Notes: generated by a model from the letters alone, not told the origin. A DNA stretch of 64,000 nt from an uncultured Pelagibacteraceae bacterium (GCA_902581795.1 CACHPL010000001.1:310001-374000), one strand, 5' to 3'; positions 37,361 to 46,383 are shown, counted from the first letter of the stretch. Numbers and translations: made by a program.

Positions 37361-38365
37361 CTACTTCTTAGCAGGCATGTTAACTAACTTCGTAGCGTTA
37401 GTTCTAGATGTTTTGTATAACTTGCCATCTAGAGGTACTAGCCCGATATCAGTTAAATAACCTTTATTACCCATAGCTTTTTTACTTGTGAACTCTTTTA
37501 CGAATTCATGTAAGCCAGGTACAACGCCAACGTGAGCTTTTTTCACGTAGAAGAATAAAGGTCTTGCAACTGCGTAACTGTAATCTTGAATCGAAGATAG
37601 ACTTGGTTGACCACCTTCAATGCTTGCAGCTTGCAATTTATCTTTTGCAGCTAAGAAATAACTGAAACCAAAGAAACCGAACATTTCTTTGTCCGCAGCT
37701 AATTTTTGGATAATTAGTGAGTCGTTTTCACCAACCTCAATTACCGCACCATCTTCTCTTAACGCTTTATATTTAGCGCCAGCTTTTTTAGAAGCATCAT
37801 CGATACCTTTTTTCATTACTAATGAATTCCAAGCATCTCTTGTTCCTGATGTTCCTGGAGGTACCATAACTTTGATAGGGTAGTTTGGTAATGATGAGTC
37901 GATATCACTCCAATTTTTATATGGATTTGGTACTAACGCACCATCTTTAGCAACTTCTTTTGCTAATGCTGCCCATAAATGTTTTTTTGTAAAGTTTACT
38001 GGTTTAGCATCTTTAGAATACGCTAGGGTAATTCCATCGTTACCAACTGTAATCTCTACGATTTCTTCAACACCATTTTTTTGACATAGCGCATACTCTT
38101 TAGCCTTCATGGCTCTAGATGCATTTGTTATGTCTGGGTGCTCTGTACCAACTCCGGCACAGAATAATTTAGCTCCACCACCTGTTCCTGTTGACTCGAT
38201 TACTGGTGTTTTAAATTTACCAGACGAACCAAATCTTTCAGCAACGATTGTTGCATACGGGAATACAGTTGAAGAACCTACGATTTTAATCTGATCTCTA
38301 GCTTGAGCAGAAGTTACAACTAACATTGCAACTAATGAAGCTAAAGCGATTGATAGTTTTCTCAT
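37361..38365 (-). CDS. pstS: Periplasmic phosphate-binding protein PstS
   Basis: 334 residues. A signal peptide (MRKLSIALASLVAMLVVTSAQA, residues 1-22, shown here as two parts of one segment) ends before RDQIKIVGSSTVFPY, the typical mature start with the first phosphate-binding loop SSTVFP. Further binding residues are in ESTGTGGGAKLFCAG, ASRAMK and PPGTSGTRDAWNS. Codon use is more even than in its neighbours, fitting high expression. A Pho box lies 69 bases upstream. Confidence 0.96.
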   Translation of the reverse strand: MRKLSIALASLVAMLVVTSAQARDQIKIVGSSTVFPYATIVAERFGSSGKFKTPVIESTGTGGGAKLFCAGVGTEHPDITNASRAMKAKEYALCQKNGVEEIVEITVGNDGITLAYSKDAKPVNFTKKHLWAALAKEVAKDGALVPNPYKNWSDIDSSLPNYPIKVMVPPGTSGTRDAWNSLVMKKGIDDASKKAGAKYKALREDGAVIEVGENDSLIIQKLAADKEMFGFFGFSYFLAAKDKLQAASIEGGQPSLSSIQDYSYAVARPLFFYVKKAHVGVVPGLHEFVKEFTSKKAMGNKGYLTDIGLVPLDGKLYKTSRTNATKLVNMPAKK

Positions 38366-38433
38366 TGTTTATCCTTTCATTTATTTATTAATTAACAAAC
38401 ATAAGACTTATAGAATTAAGAGGACTCTTAAAT

Positions 38434-38451
38434 ATTACAGATGTGTTACAA
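38434..38451 (-). promoter_or_regulatory. Candidate Pho box upstream of pstS
   Basis: On the reverse strand TTGTAAC-ACAT-CTGTAAT, two 7-base units at an 11-base period as in the CTGTCAT direct repeats bound by PhoB. It is 69 bases before the pstS ATG. The same architecture recurs before plcP. Confidence 0.7.
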
Positions 38452-38472
38452 ATTTATTAAAATGATAACTTT

Positions 38473-39084
38473 TTAGTTGAACTTTCTAGTTATCTCGATT
38501 TGCTCATAATCAGAGGATAAAGACCCTCCGCAACTAAAAGGTCTTACTTTATTTTTAACTGCGTAGGATTGAGTTGGCTTTAATGTAACTTCTAGTTGTA
38601 CAAAGTTAACTAATTTTTGAGTAAAACCTTTATCATATCTCCAAGCATTCCATTGTGTTGGAGCGGTGAATACTTCACTTAAATAAGATGCAGCTTGTGA
38701 GTGAATCATATTGCTCTCATTTTGTCCTTTTAAAAGATTATTTCTAACTTTTTCAAAAATTTTTCTACATTTAATTGAGTCCACCATGTACGAGTTAGCA
38801 TTTAAATGAGTGCTCATCGGTGCTGACACAATTAATTGAATTCCATCGTATCGTCTTGAAAATAAAGCTTCAGTATAAATTGTCGATACATTTTTACTAT
38901 CTACTTCAAGTACTAAATCGTTTTTAGCTTGCTTAAGATCGTTTTTTAATCTTAAAAGTCCTAGATCAAAAACTGTAAGAGGTTGAGAACGTAAAGTTTT
39001 CTCAATTAAATTTACATCTGCTTTAACAGTTGTAAAAATTAAACTTAATAAAACCAGACTTATATAATTCATTAATCTAGTCAT
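38473..39084 (-). CDS. Uncharacterised secreted protein within the Pho cluster
   Basis: 203 residues. A signal peptide (hydrophobic residues 5-18, likely cleavage after VKA) predicts a periplasmic protein. The mature part has two Cys (near 104 and 184) that could form a disulphide, and an Arg/Tyr/Trp-containing middle (TQWNAWRYDKGF). I recognise no family. It lies between phoR and pstS on the same strand, 63 bases after phoR. Position suggests a part in sensing or handling phosphate, but no motif supports a specific function. Confidence 0.8.
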   Translation of the reverse strand: MTRLMNYISLVLLSLIFTTVKADVNLIEKTLRSQPLTVFDLGLLRLKNDLKQAKNDLVLEVDSKNVSTIYTEALFSRRYDGIQLIVSAPMSTHLNANSYMVDSIKCRKIFEKVRNNLLKGQNESNMIHSQAASYLSEVFTAPTQWNAWRYDKGFTQKLVNFVQLEVTLKPTQSYAVKNKVRPFSCGGSLSSDYEQIEITRKFN

Positions 39085-39147
39085 ACTAAAACTTTAACTA
39101 TTTTGCCGTCTATCTCAAGACAAAATTTAATAAAACTGTAATATTTG

Positions 39148-40353
39148 CTAAAATTTTGAAAAATGGACCTTTATTTCGGTGCCATTTTGAGCCTCGCTTT
39201 TTATTTCTAACTCACCTCTATGCTGATTAACAATGTGCTTCACGATCGCCATTCCCAATCCAGTGCCACCAACTTTTTTACTTTTAGCGGCATCAACTCT
39301 AAAAAATCTTTCAGTAATTCTCGGAAGTTGTTCAGTTGGAATCCCAATACCATTATCTTTAATGGACACGGTATAAGAGTCTCCTATAACTTTTCCGTTA
39401 CCTTGCTTACAATTAACCTCAATTTTTTTATTTTTTTCTGAATATTTTATACTGTTATCAATAATATTTGAAAAAACTTCAATTAATTTTTCATGATCGC
39501 CTCTAATAAAGAAATCATCTTTTATATTATTTTTAAATTCAAAAGATTTTAAATTTTTTTGATGGATATCTTCAACGTTACTTAAAATTTCTTTTAAATT
39601 TACTTTATCTTGAGGCTGTACATGTTCCTCTAACTCAATTCTACTTAATGAAAGTAAATCTTTAATTAAGCTTTCCATCCTATCAGCTTGCTCAAGCATT
39701 ATCGGTATGAATTTTTTTTGAGCTTCTAAATCATCTTTCGCATGTCCGCTTATAGTTTCTAAAAATCCTTTAATAGAAACTAAAGGCGTTTTAAGTTCAT
39801 GGCTAACGTTTGCTACAAAATCAGATTTGAACCTTTGCGCTTTTATAATATCAGTTAAATCTTTTAGAAATAAAACAACTGAGTCAGGATCATCGACATA
39901 TGAGGTCGGTCCAGAGAATAGATGAACTTTAAAGAACTGAAATGAGGGAGTGGATAATTCTAAATCCATAGTAATTGTCTCTTTTTTTAAAAGTACTAAA
40001 TCAATATTTTGGAGTAAATCAGGAACTCTCAATAAAGTAGCCACGTGCTTATTTAAATTATTTTCTCCAAATTCTTTTTTTGCACTATTATTGAAAAATT
40101 TGATATTTTTAAATTTATCTACAATTAAAATTAGATCATCGATTTGATTTATAATCTTTACTTGCTCATTAGTTTTTTCAATATTTTCATTGGTGATGTC
40201 TTCTATCCCCTCTTCTTTATCACCTGATTTTAGTTTGTCTTTTTGTCTATTTATTTCTGATTTTGCGGCTATACCTGCTCCGATGCTTTTAAAAGATACG
40301 AATATAACAAATATAGCAAGACCTGCGCCTATTAATATAAATAGTAAATCCAT
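39148..40353 (-). CDS. phoR: Phosphate regulon sensor histidine kinase PhoR
   Basis: 401 residues. One N-terminal helix (about 4-22) anchors it without a periplasmic domain. A PAS-like region (about 65-170) follows, then the HisKA domain with phospho-acceptor His185 in FVANVSHELKTPLVSIKGF, and the HATPase with DNSIKY (N box), DNGIGIP (G1) and GGTGLGMAIVKHI (G2). This lack of an external sensor is typical of PhoR, which reads phosphate through Pst and PhoU. Confidence 0.92.
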   Translation of the reverse strand: MDLLFILIGAGLAIFVIFVSFKSIGAGIAAKSEINRQKDKLKSGDKEEGIEDITNENIEKTNEQVKIINQIDDLILIVDKFKNIKFFNNSAKKEFGENNLNKHVATLLRVPDLLQNIDLVLLKKETITMDLELSTPSFQFFKVHLFSGPTSYVDDPDSVVLFLKDLTDIIKAQRFKSDFVANVSHELKTPLVSIKGFLETISGHAKDDLEAQKKFIPIMLEQADRMESLIKDLLSLSRIELEEHVQPQDKVNLKEILSNVEDIHQKNLKSFEFKNNIKDDFFIRGDHEKLIEVFSNIIDNSIKYSEKNKKIEVNCKQGNGKVIGDSYTVSIKDNGIGIPTEQLPRITERFFRVDAAKSKKVGGTGLGMAIVKHIVNQHRGELEIKSEAQNGTEIKVHFSKF

Positions 40354-40400
40354 TAATTAATTATAGTTGAAGTAAGGTTAATTTAAAGGGGAGATATGTC

Positions 40401-41435
40401 CTAGTTTACTGCAGTGTTATTGATAAATATCTCTGCACATCTCTTCCAAGTAAATTGTTTAGCAAATTCTTTACAGTTGTCTCTATCTGCTTTTAAAGCT
40501 GTCAAAGCCGCTTTTTTTAAATCTTTATCAAGACAACCAATTGATTTTCCATTAGCTAATTTAAAAATATCCATTGTACCTGGGCAATCAGCGTAACCTG
40601 CTACGGGTGTTCCTGCCATCAAAGACTCTATACATACAATTCCAAATGTTTCCGTTTTTGATGGAAAAACAAAAACGTCAGCTGATGCAAAATAAGAAGC
40701 TAATTCACCGTTCGTTTTTTGACCAACAAACTTAGCATCGGGATACTCTTTTGTGAGTTTTTTTAAATGGGGGCCTGTACCAACTAATATTTTTTTACCT
40801 GGTAAATCAAGGTCTAAAAAATCTTTAATATTTTTTTCCAATGCGATCCTTCCTACATAAACAAAAATTGGTTTGTTGTAATTTAATGTCATTTTCTTTG
40901 GTTCTCCTAAATGATCTGCCCCTCTTGTCCAAACAACCATTTTGTCATTAATTACCCCTATATCGCTTAATTCTTTTTTCATCGACTCTGTAGTGACTAA
41001 TACCCTTTCAGCTTTGTTGTGAAAGTTACTTAAAAATTTTTGGGATATTTTTTCGGGTATTATAGGGAGATATAATTTTAGATATTTATCAAATCTAGTG
41101 TGAAAACTTGTAGTAAATTTTATCTTATTTCTACCTAAATATCTTCTAGCTGATAGTCCTATAGGTCCCTCTGTAGCAATATGTATTCTAAACTGTTCAT
41201 TATTATTTTGTGCTTCGATCATTTCTTTTTTAATTAATTTACCAACCTTCCATACATTTATGGCTAATTTGATTTCATTATATTTGGGCATTGGAACTGT
41301 GAAAAATTGAGTAGGTTTAATGTAGCTAACTTTGTGACCCATTTTTTTTAATTCAATTTCTAATCTTGAATAAGATCTGGTCACACCATTTAAAACATGT
41401 TCCGGACAAGCATCCGTAACAATTAATATTCTCAT
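40401..41435 (-). CDS. GT4 glycosyltransferase, Agt-like (glycolipid synthesis)
   Basis: 344 residues with two Rossmann domains. The N-terminal acceptor domain starts MRILIVTDACPEHVLNGVTRS. The C-terminal donor domain shows FVYVGRIALEKN, the ADVFVFPSKTETFGIVCIE motif with the GT4 E-x7-E pattern, and GTPVAGYADCP. Directly downstream of the plcP-like gene it matches the PlcP-Agt pair that replaces phospholipids by glycolipids (MGDG/GGDG) under phosphate starvation in SAR11 and other marine bacteria. The sugar added cannot be told. Confidence 0.85.
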   Translation of the reverse strand: MRILIVTDACPEHVLNGVTRSYSRLEIELKKMGHKVSYIKPTQFFTVPMPKYNEIKLAINVWKVGKLIKKEMIEAQNNNEQFRIHIATEGPIGLSARRYLGRNKIKFTTSFHTRFDKYLKLYLPIIPEKISQKFLSNFHNKAERVLVTTESMKKELSDIGVINDKMVVWTRGADHLGEPKKMTLNYNKPIFVYVGRIALEKNIKDFLDLDLPGKKILVGTGPHLKKLTKEYPDAKFVGQKTNGELASYFASADVFVFPSKTETFGIVCIESLMAGTPVAGYADCPGTMDIFKLANGKSIGCLDKDLKKAALTALKADRDNCKEFAKQFTWKRCAEIFINNTAVN

Positions 41436-41440
41436 AAATG

Positions 41441-42253
41441 TTAAACTACCTCTTTAAGCTGAGTTCTGTAATTTACTATTTCTTGTCTAATTTCATCCCA
41501 CTTAATAATTTCCATTTTTCCATCTAGATGCTCTACAAGAGCAGTGCAGTTCTCTACCCAATCACCACAATTTAAATAGTTCACTCCATCAAAATTTTGA
41601 TTTGAAGCTTTATGAATATGTCCACAAATAATTCCGTCGACATTTTTCTTTTTACCGTAGCTTGATACAGTTTTTTCATAATCACCTATATATTTAACTG
41701 CATTCTTTACTTTATTTTTTAAAAATTTTGCAAGCGACCACTTCTCCTTGCCAAAAATGTTTCTAATAAAATTTACTAAATTATTTAATCTTAATAAGAA
41801 ATTATAAGCGATGGCACCCACTTTAGATAACCAGGGTGCATATTTCATAACACCATCCCACTGGTCTCCATGAATTACCACATATTTTTTTTTATCAACT
41901 GTTTCATGTATACATTTGTTTATTAACTCAACATCACCAAAATTTATTGGAACAAACTTTCTAAAAATCTCATCGTGGTTTCCTGTAATATATTTTACTT
42001 TTGTACCGTGTCTTGCCTTTCTAAGAGTTTTTTGAATGACATCATTGTGTTCTTGTGGCCAAAAAAAACTTTTTTTGAGAGCCCAAATATCGAAGATGTC
42101 TCCCACCAAATAAAGATTTTCTGATCTTGTGTGTTTATAAAATTCTAAGAGTTTATTTGCTTGGCAACCAACTGTTCCTAGATGAACATCTGAGATGAAT
42201 ATACTTTTAAATGTAAGTATTTTTCCTTCGGCGCTAGATTTTATTTGTTTCAT
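41441..42253 (-). CDS. plcP: PlcP-like metallophosphoesterase (phospholipase C for lipid remodelling)
   Basis: 270 residues of the calcineurin-like family, related to UDP-2,3-diacylglucosamine hydrolase. Metal-binding motifs are in order: SDVHLG (about 21), GDIFDIW (about 51), GNHDE (about 95), HGDQWDG (about 129) and GHIHKA (about 214). Its position next to the GT4 gene and the Pho regulon, with a Pho box upstream, supports the PlcP role of releasing diacylglycerol from phospholipids over the LpxH-like lipid A role. Experiment would be needed to exclude the latter. Confidence 0.85.
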   Translation of the reverse strand: MKQIKSSAEGKILTFKSIFISDVHLGTVGCQANKLLEFYKHTRSENLYLVGDIFDIWALKKSFFWPQEHNDVIQKTLRKARHGTKVKYITGNHDEIFRKFVPINFGDVELINKCIHETVDKKKYVVIHGDQWDGVMKYAPWLSKVGAIAYNFLLRLNNLVNFIRNIFGKEKWSLAKFLKNKVKNAVKYIGDYEKTVSSYGKKKNVDGIICGHIHKASNQNFDGVNYLNCGDWVENCTALVEHLDGKMEIIKWDEIRQEIVNYRTQLKEVV

Positions 42254-42294
42254 TTTATAAAACGAATCTCTTCTTTTAGTTGAATCATAAATAT

Positions 42295-42312
42295 GTTACA
42301 GAAATGTTAAAA
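42295..42312 (-). promoter_or_regulatory. Candidate Pho box upstream of plcP
   Basis: On the reverse strand TTTTAAC-ATTT-CTGTAAC, the same two-unit, 11-base-period element and orientation as before pstS, 42 bases before the plcP ATG. It lies only one base before the start codon of the divergent lipid kinase gene, too close to act as an activator site for that direction. Confidence 0.6.
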
Positions 42313-42313
42313 A

Positions 42314-43213
42314 ATGATTAAAAAATTAAAATTTTCCATCATTTTTAATGCTAACGCAGCAGGTGGAAGAAAATTAAAGCTTATCAACAAAGTAATAGAG
42401 CTTCTTAAAATAGATCATTCGGTAGAGTTATTTAAAACCAGCTCTGAAAAAGATGCTGAAAAAGTTTTTAGTGAATTATCAAAAAATAACACAGATAGAG
42501 TCGTAATTGCAGGTGGTGATGGTTCAGTATGTTTTGGAATAAATCAGATCATAAATAAGTACAAAGACATTGATAAGCCTATTATCGGTTACATACCTGC
42601 AGGAACAGCAAATATACTTCAGATTGAAACACAAATAGAAAAAAAAGCTAAAGAAATTTATAAAGTACTTGTTTCAGAAAACACCAAAAAAATTAATCTT
42701 GCAAAAATTAATGATAAATATTTCTTTCTTATGGCTGGGATTGGTTTTGACTCAGAGATTGTGCATTCAATAGACTCTCAAATTAAAAAATATTTAGGTA
42801 AGATAATTTTTGCGCTTAAAGGTCTGCAACATTTTATATTTCTAAAAAATAAAAAGATGAAAGTTAATGTCGATGGAAAAATAATTAAAGCCGATTGGGT
42901 ACTTGTAACAAATTCAAAATATTATGCAGGACCACACTCTATTACGAAAAAAACAAATATTTTTGATAATAAAGTTATTGCTTATATATTTGAAGATCTT
43001 TCAAGAATTAAAATTTTATATTACCTTTGGCTAATATTATCAAAAGGGGATTTAAGTAGAGCAAAAAGTATTATTACTAAAGAGCTTGATAAGTTAGAAA
43101 TTGATAAACTTGAAAATAAAGTTCTCTCACAAATAGATGGTGAGGACTTTGGTTTTGAAGACAAATTAATAATTAGAAAAAGTGATAAATCTTTTAACTT
43201 GTTAGTACCCTAG
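42314..43213 (+). CDS. Diacylglycerol kinase / lipid kinase family protein
   Basis: 299 residues, DAGK catalytic fold (YegS/DgkB/LCB kinase). FNANAAGGRK is near residue 11, the nucleotide motif GGDGSVCFGI near 63, and PAGTANILQIE near 95. It probably phosphorylates diacylglycerol or a related lipid. It is divergent from plcP with 60 bases between, which matches diacylglycerol-producing and -consuming steps in lipid remodelling. There is no clear Shine-Dalgarno; the start lies at the Pho box edge. Confidence 0.85.
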   Translation: MIKKLKFSIIFNANAAGGRKLKLINKVIELLKIDHSVELFKTSSEKDAEKVFSELSKNNTDRVVIAGGDGSVCFGINQIINKYKDIDKPIIGYIPAGTANILQIETQIEKKAKEIYKVLVSENTKKINLAKINDKYFFLMAGIGFDSEIVHSIDSQIKKYLGKIIFALKGLQHFIFLKNKKMKVNVDGKIIKADWVLVTNSKYYAGPHSITKKTNIFDNKVIAYIFEDLSRIKILYYLWLILSKGDLSRAKSIITKELDKLEIDKLENKVLSQIDGEDFGFEDKLIIRKSDKSFNLLVP

Positions 43214-44154
43214 ACTTTTGCGAATTCTCCACCTGATCGGTAACGCCACAGCCACTTTTCCATTTCTTTTTCAATATCCGTCGGTTTGATATTTAAATCT
43301 TTTAAAGTTAAGTGGTCGCCAGATACCACATTATCTTTTTCAGAAAGTATTAGACATTGATCTTTTGTTATAATTGGATCAATAGGTAAAAGACCCAAAA
43401 GTGAACTTTGAATTTTAGCTAAAGTCATCGGCACATCAGCAACTATTCTTTTTTTTCCAATTGTTTTTAAAATTAGTTTTATCATATCGCCAAAACTAAT
43501 CACCCTACCGCCACCTAGTTCATAAATTTTTCCTTCATTATTTTTTGTCTCTATAGCTTTTAAAATTGCTCTTGCTACATCATTTACGAAAATAGGCTCA
43601 AATTTATAATTTACATTCACTACGGGAATTATTGGCGAAAGGCTTAATTTAGCAAATAAATTTGTGAAGTTATCTTCCGTACCAATTACGACACTAGGTC
43701 TCATTATGACTGTTTTATCAAAATTATTTATTGCACTTTCCTCACCTAAAAATTTAGATTGTTGATACTTTGATTTTGAATCTTTATTAGCGCCTATAGC
43801 TGAAACATGAATAAATTTTTTTACATTTGATTGTGAACAGAGCTTTGCAATACTTTCTGGAATATCTGTATGAATGGTTTGAAATTTTTGCTTTCTATTT
43901 TCAAATAATATTCCGCAAAGATTTATAACAACATCTGAATTTTCTATGGCATTTTTGATTTCATCAAAGCTATTTTGACTAAATTTAATTATTTCTATTG
44001 CCCCTGGGGGTGCCTGGGTCTTCAAATATACTTTAGCAAAGGGATTTCGAGTTGGAATAATGCATCTATAGTTCTTCTTGGTCAAATTTCTGACAAGATA
44101 CCTACCTATAAAACCTCCACCGCCCAGTATTGTTGCTATTGGGTAATTATTCAT
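43210..44154 (-). CDS. NAD(P)-binding protein, complex I NDUFA9-like
   Basis: 314 residues from ATG 44154 (the frame opens at 44193, but the extra 13 residues precede the Rossmann strand and overlap the divergent gene). The N-terminal nucleotide motif ILGGGGFIGRYLVRNL is a GxxGxxG Rossmann site, followed by VVINLCGILFE, VKKFIHVSAIGAN, YQQSKFLGEE (YxxxK) and MRPSVVIG. This atypical SDR group in alphaproteobacteria is annotated as the NDUFA9-like complex I-associated protein; its activity is unknown. The 3' end overlaps the lipid kinase by four bases. Confidence 0.85.
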   Translation of the reverse strand: MNNYPIATILGGGGFIGRYLVRNLTKKNYRCIIPTRNPFAKVYLKTQAPPGAIEIIKFSQNSFDEIKNAIENSDVVINLCGILFENRKQKFQTIHTDIPESIAKLCSQSNVKKFIHVSAIGANKDSKSKYQQSKFLGEESAINNFDKTVIMRPSVVIGTEDNFTNLFAKLSLSPIIPVVNVNYKFEPIFVNDVARAILKAIETKNNEGKIYELGGGRVISFGDMIKLILKTIGKKRIVADVPMTLAKIQSSLLGLLPIDPIITKDQCLILSEKDNVVSGDHLTLKDLNIKPTDIEKEMEKWLWRYRSGGEFAKV

Positions 44155-44169
44155 GGTATTTAAATAGGT

Positions 44170-44796
44170 ATGGTAAAAATACATAAATTTCAAGGTGACA
44201 TAACAAAAGAGGTATTAAATTCCATAAAAGACTCGGTTGCGATTGATACGGAAGCAACCGGCTTAAAAATTCCTGAGAGGGACAAGTTAAGTTTAATACA
44301 GATTTGTGATCAAAAAGGAAATGTTTATATAATCCAACCAGATAGAAATAATTATAAAGCCCCAAATATTGTTGAAATTTTAGAAAATGAAAAAATTTTA
44401 AAAATAGGACACTTTTTGAGATTTGATAAGAGTGCTCTTGAGTTTTTCTTAAAATGTAAAATGAAAAATATTTTCGATACTAAAATAGCCAGCAAAGTTG
44501 TAAGAACCTATACTGATCAACATGGATTAAAAAATCTTGTGTATGAATTTTGCAATAAAAATATAGACAAAAGATTTGGCAGCAGCGATTGGAACAAAAA
44601 CATTAATGAATTTAGCGATAAGCAACTAGAATATGCAGCTAACGATGTTATATTTCTTCACAAGATAAAAGGTGATCTAGAAAAAATGCTTAAACGAGAA
44701 AATAGAATGGATTTATATAAAAATTGTATAACATTTTTAGATACTAGAATTAAGCTAGACCAATCTGGCTTCAAATTTGACGTTTTTGAACACTAA
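44170..44796 (+). CDS. RNase D-like 3'-5' exonuclease
   Basis: 208 residues, a single DEDDy exonuclease domain without the HRDC domains of full RNase D. Motif I is VAIDTEATGLKI near residue 23, motif II lies around GHFLRFDKSALEF near 79, and motif III ends in LEYAANDVIFLHKI near 155 with Tyr and Asp in place. It probably trims structured RNA ends. It overlaps kdsD by one base (TAATG). Confidence 0.88.
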   Translation: MVKIHKFQGDITKEVLNSIKDSVAIDTEATGLKIPERDKLSLIQICDQKGNVYIIQPDRNNYKAPNIVEILENEKILKIGHFLRFDKSALEFFLKCKMKNIFDTKIASKVVRTYTDQHGLKNLVYEFCNKNIDKRFGSSDWNKNINEFSDKQLEYAANDVIFLHKIKGDLEKMLKRENRMDLYKNCITFLDTRIKLDQSGFKFDVFEH

Positions 44797-45779
44797 TGAA
44801 TAAAACAAACTATATTAAAATTGCAAAAAAGACTTCGGCAATTCAAATTTCGGAATTAAGAAAATTAAATAAAATATTTAATAAATCTTTTGTTAAAGCA
44901 GTAGATTTAATTTCTTCTTGTAGGGGTAAAATTATAGCCGCTGGAGTCGGCAAAAGTGGTTTGATTGCAAGAAAAGTGTCAGCAACTCTTTCGTCTGTGG
45001 GATTTCCATCTTTCTACTTAAGTCCAAGTGAGGCAAATCATGGTGATCTTGGTCAAATAGATAGAAGAGATATTTTATTAATCTTCTCGTACTCAGGTAA
45101 CACTATCGAACTATCTAACGTATTAAAGTATGCTAATAGATTTAATATTAAGGTAATAGGTATCGCATCAAAAAAAGACAGTATGTTACTTAAAGCTAGT
45201 GATATTCAAATTCTTTTACCAAAAGTAAAAGAGTCTGATCCTACAGGAATGGTTCCTACTACCTCGACAACTATAACTTTACTTTTTGGCGATTGTTTGT
45301 GTTCGGCTCTTATGTATAAATTCAGTTTCTCTAAAGAGAAATTTAAATTATTTCATCCGGGAGGTAGTATTGGACAAAATTTGTTATTAGTAAAAGATGT
45401 TATGCTCATCGGACCGAAAATGCCTCTAATAAATTATAAAAGTAATATTTTAAAAGCGATACAAATTATAAATAAAAAAAATCTAGGACTGGGAATAATT
45501 ATAAGAAATAAATGTGCTGTTGGTATAGTGACTGACGGAGATATAAGAAGAGGAACAAAAAAATTTTTTAAAAAAAACAATATTAATTCATTAATGACTA
45601 CAAAACCACTTCATATCAATGAAAATGCTCCTGCTTCGAAAGCTTTATCTATTATGGCTGAAAAAAAAATTACTAGTCTCTTAGTATCTTCTGATCAAGA
45701 TCATAAAAAAAATAAAGTTTATTTTAAACCAGTGGGCATACTTCACATACACGCTTTATTAAAATATGGCATTAAATAA
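44796..45779 (+). CDS. kdsD: Arabinose-5-phosphate isomerase
   Basis: 327 residues. The SIS domain has GVGKSGLIARKVSATLSSVG near residue 50, PSEANHGDLG (about 86) and FSYSGNT (about 101); two CBS domains follow (about 200-325), including GIVTDGDIRRG. It makes arabinose-5-phosphate, the first Kdo precursor, leading to KdsB (21.4 kb). The gene is in a kdsD-lptC-lptB operon with 14- and 4-base overlaps. Confidence 0.95.
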   Translation: MNKTNYIKIAKKTSAIQISELRKLNKIFNKSFVKAVDLISSCRGKIIAAGVGKSGLIARKVSATLSSVGFPSFYLSPSEANHGDLGQIDRRDILLIFSYSGNTIELSNVLKYANRFNIKVIGIASKKDSMLLKASDIQILLPKVKESDPTGMVPTTSTTITLLFGDCLCSALMYKFSFSKEKFKLFHPGGSIGQNLLLVKDVMLIGPKMPLINYKSNILKAIQIINKKNLGLGIIIRNKCAVGIVTDGDIRRGTKKFFKKNNINSLMTTKPLHINENAPASKALSIMAEKKITSLLVSSDQDHKKNKVYFKPVGILHIHALLKYGIK

Positions 45780-46383
45780 AAAAAAAATCAGTAAAAAGAA
45801 TATAATTCAATTAAGTTTGTTATTTGCGGGTCTTTTCTTAATTTTTATTACTTATTTTAGTTCTCCAAAGAAAATTGAGACTACTCCCGAACTTGCTAAA
45901 AAACAAAAATCAGAAAAGGAAATTTCCCAAGATGAGAACCAAGAAGGTATTAATCGCTTCGAGGATGTTGAATACAGGGGTGTCGATATAAATGGGAACA
46001 GATATGTGATTGGCTCAAAATATGCAAATTTCACAACTGAAAGACCAGAAATTATTAATATGACTCAAATCTTGTGTACTTTTTATTTCAAAGATGGAAC
46101 CAATTTAGTAATTGTAAGTGACCTAGGTACTTACAACAATACCACCAATGATATGGAATTTAAAGAAAACGTAAAAATGAACTATTTGAAAAATATACTT
46201 TTTGCAGAAAGTGCAAATTTTATGAATGTGAAAAATGAGCTGAGAGTAGAAGGAAACGTAATAACCGAGGGTCCACAAGGTGAATTACAGGCTGATAAGT
46301 TAGACTTTGACCTTAGTACTAAAAAATTAAAAATTTCTATGTACAATGATGAAAAAGTAAATATAAAAGTAAATCTTCAATGA
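45766..46383 (+). CDS. lptC: LPS export protein LptC
   Basis: 205 residues. A cytoplasmic Lys-rich start and one membrane helix (about 17-32) are followed by a periplasmic beta-jellyroll: segments such as YRGVDINGNRYVIGSKYANF, LGTYNNTTNDMEFKENVKM and EGNVITEGPQGELQADKLDF are repeated Lpt-fold strands. It sits in the inner-membrane LptBFG complex and passes LPS outward. It starts inside kdsD and shares ATGA with lptB. No lptA gene lies between lptC and lptB as in most alphaproteobacteria. Confidence 0.88.
   Translation: MALNKKKISKKNIIQLSLLFAGLFLIFITYFSSPKKIETTPELAKKQKSEKEISQDENQEGINRFEDVEYRGVDINGNRYVIGSKYANFTTERPEIINMTQILCTFYFKDGTNLVIVSDLGTYNNTTNDMEFKENVKMNYLKNILFAESANFMNVKNELRVEGNVITEGPQGELQADKLDFDLSTKKLKISMYNDEKVNIKVNLQ

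Noticed and set aside
39085-39147. Pho box before the unknown periplasmic gene
   Set aside because: A single CTGTAAT-like unit occurs in the wrong orientation and lacks a partner at 11 bases.
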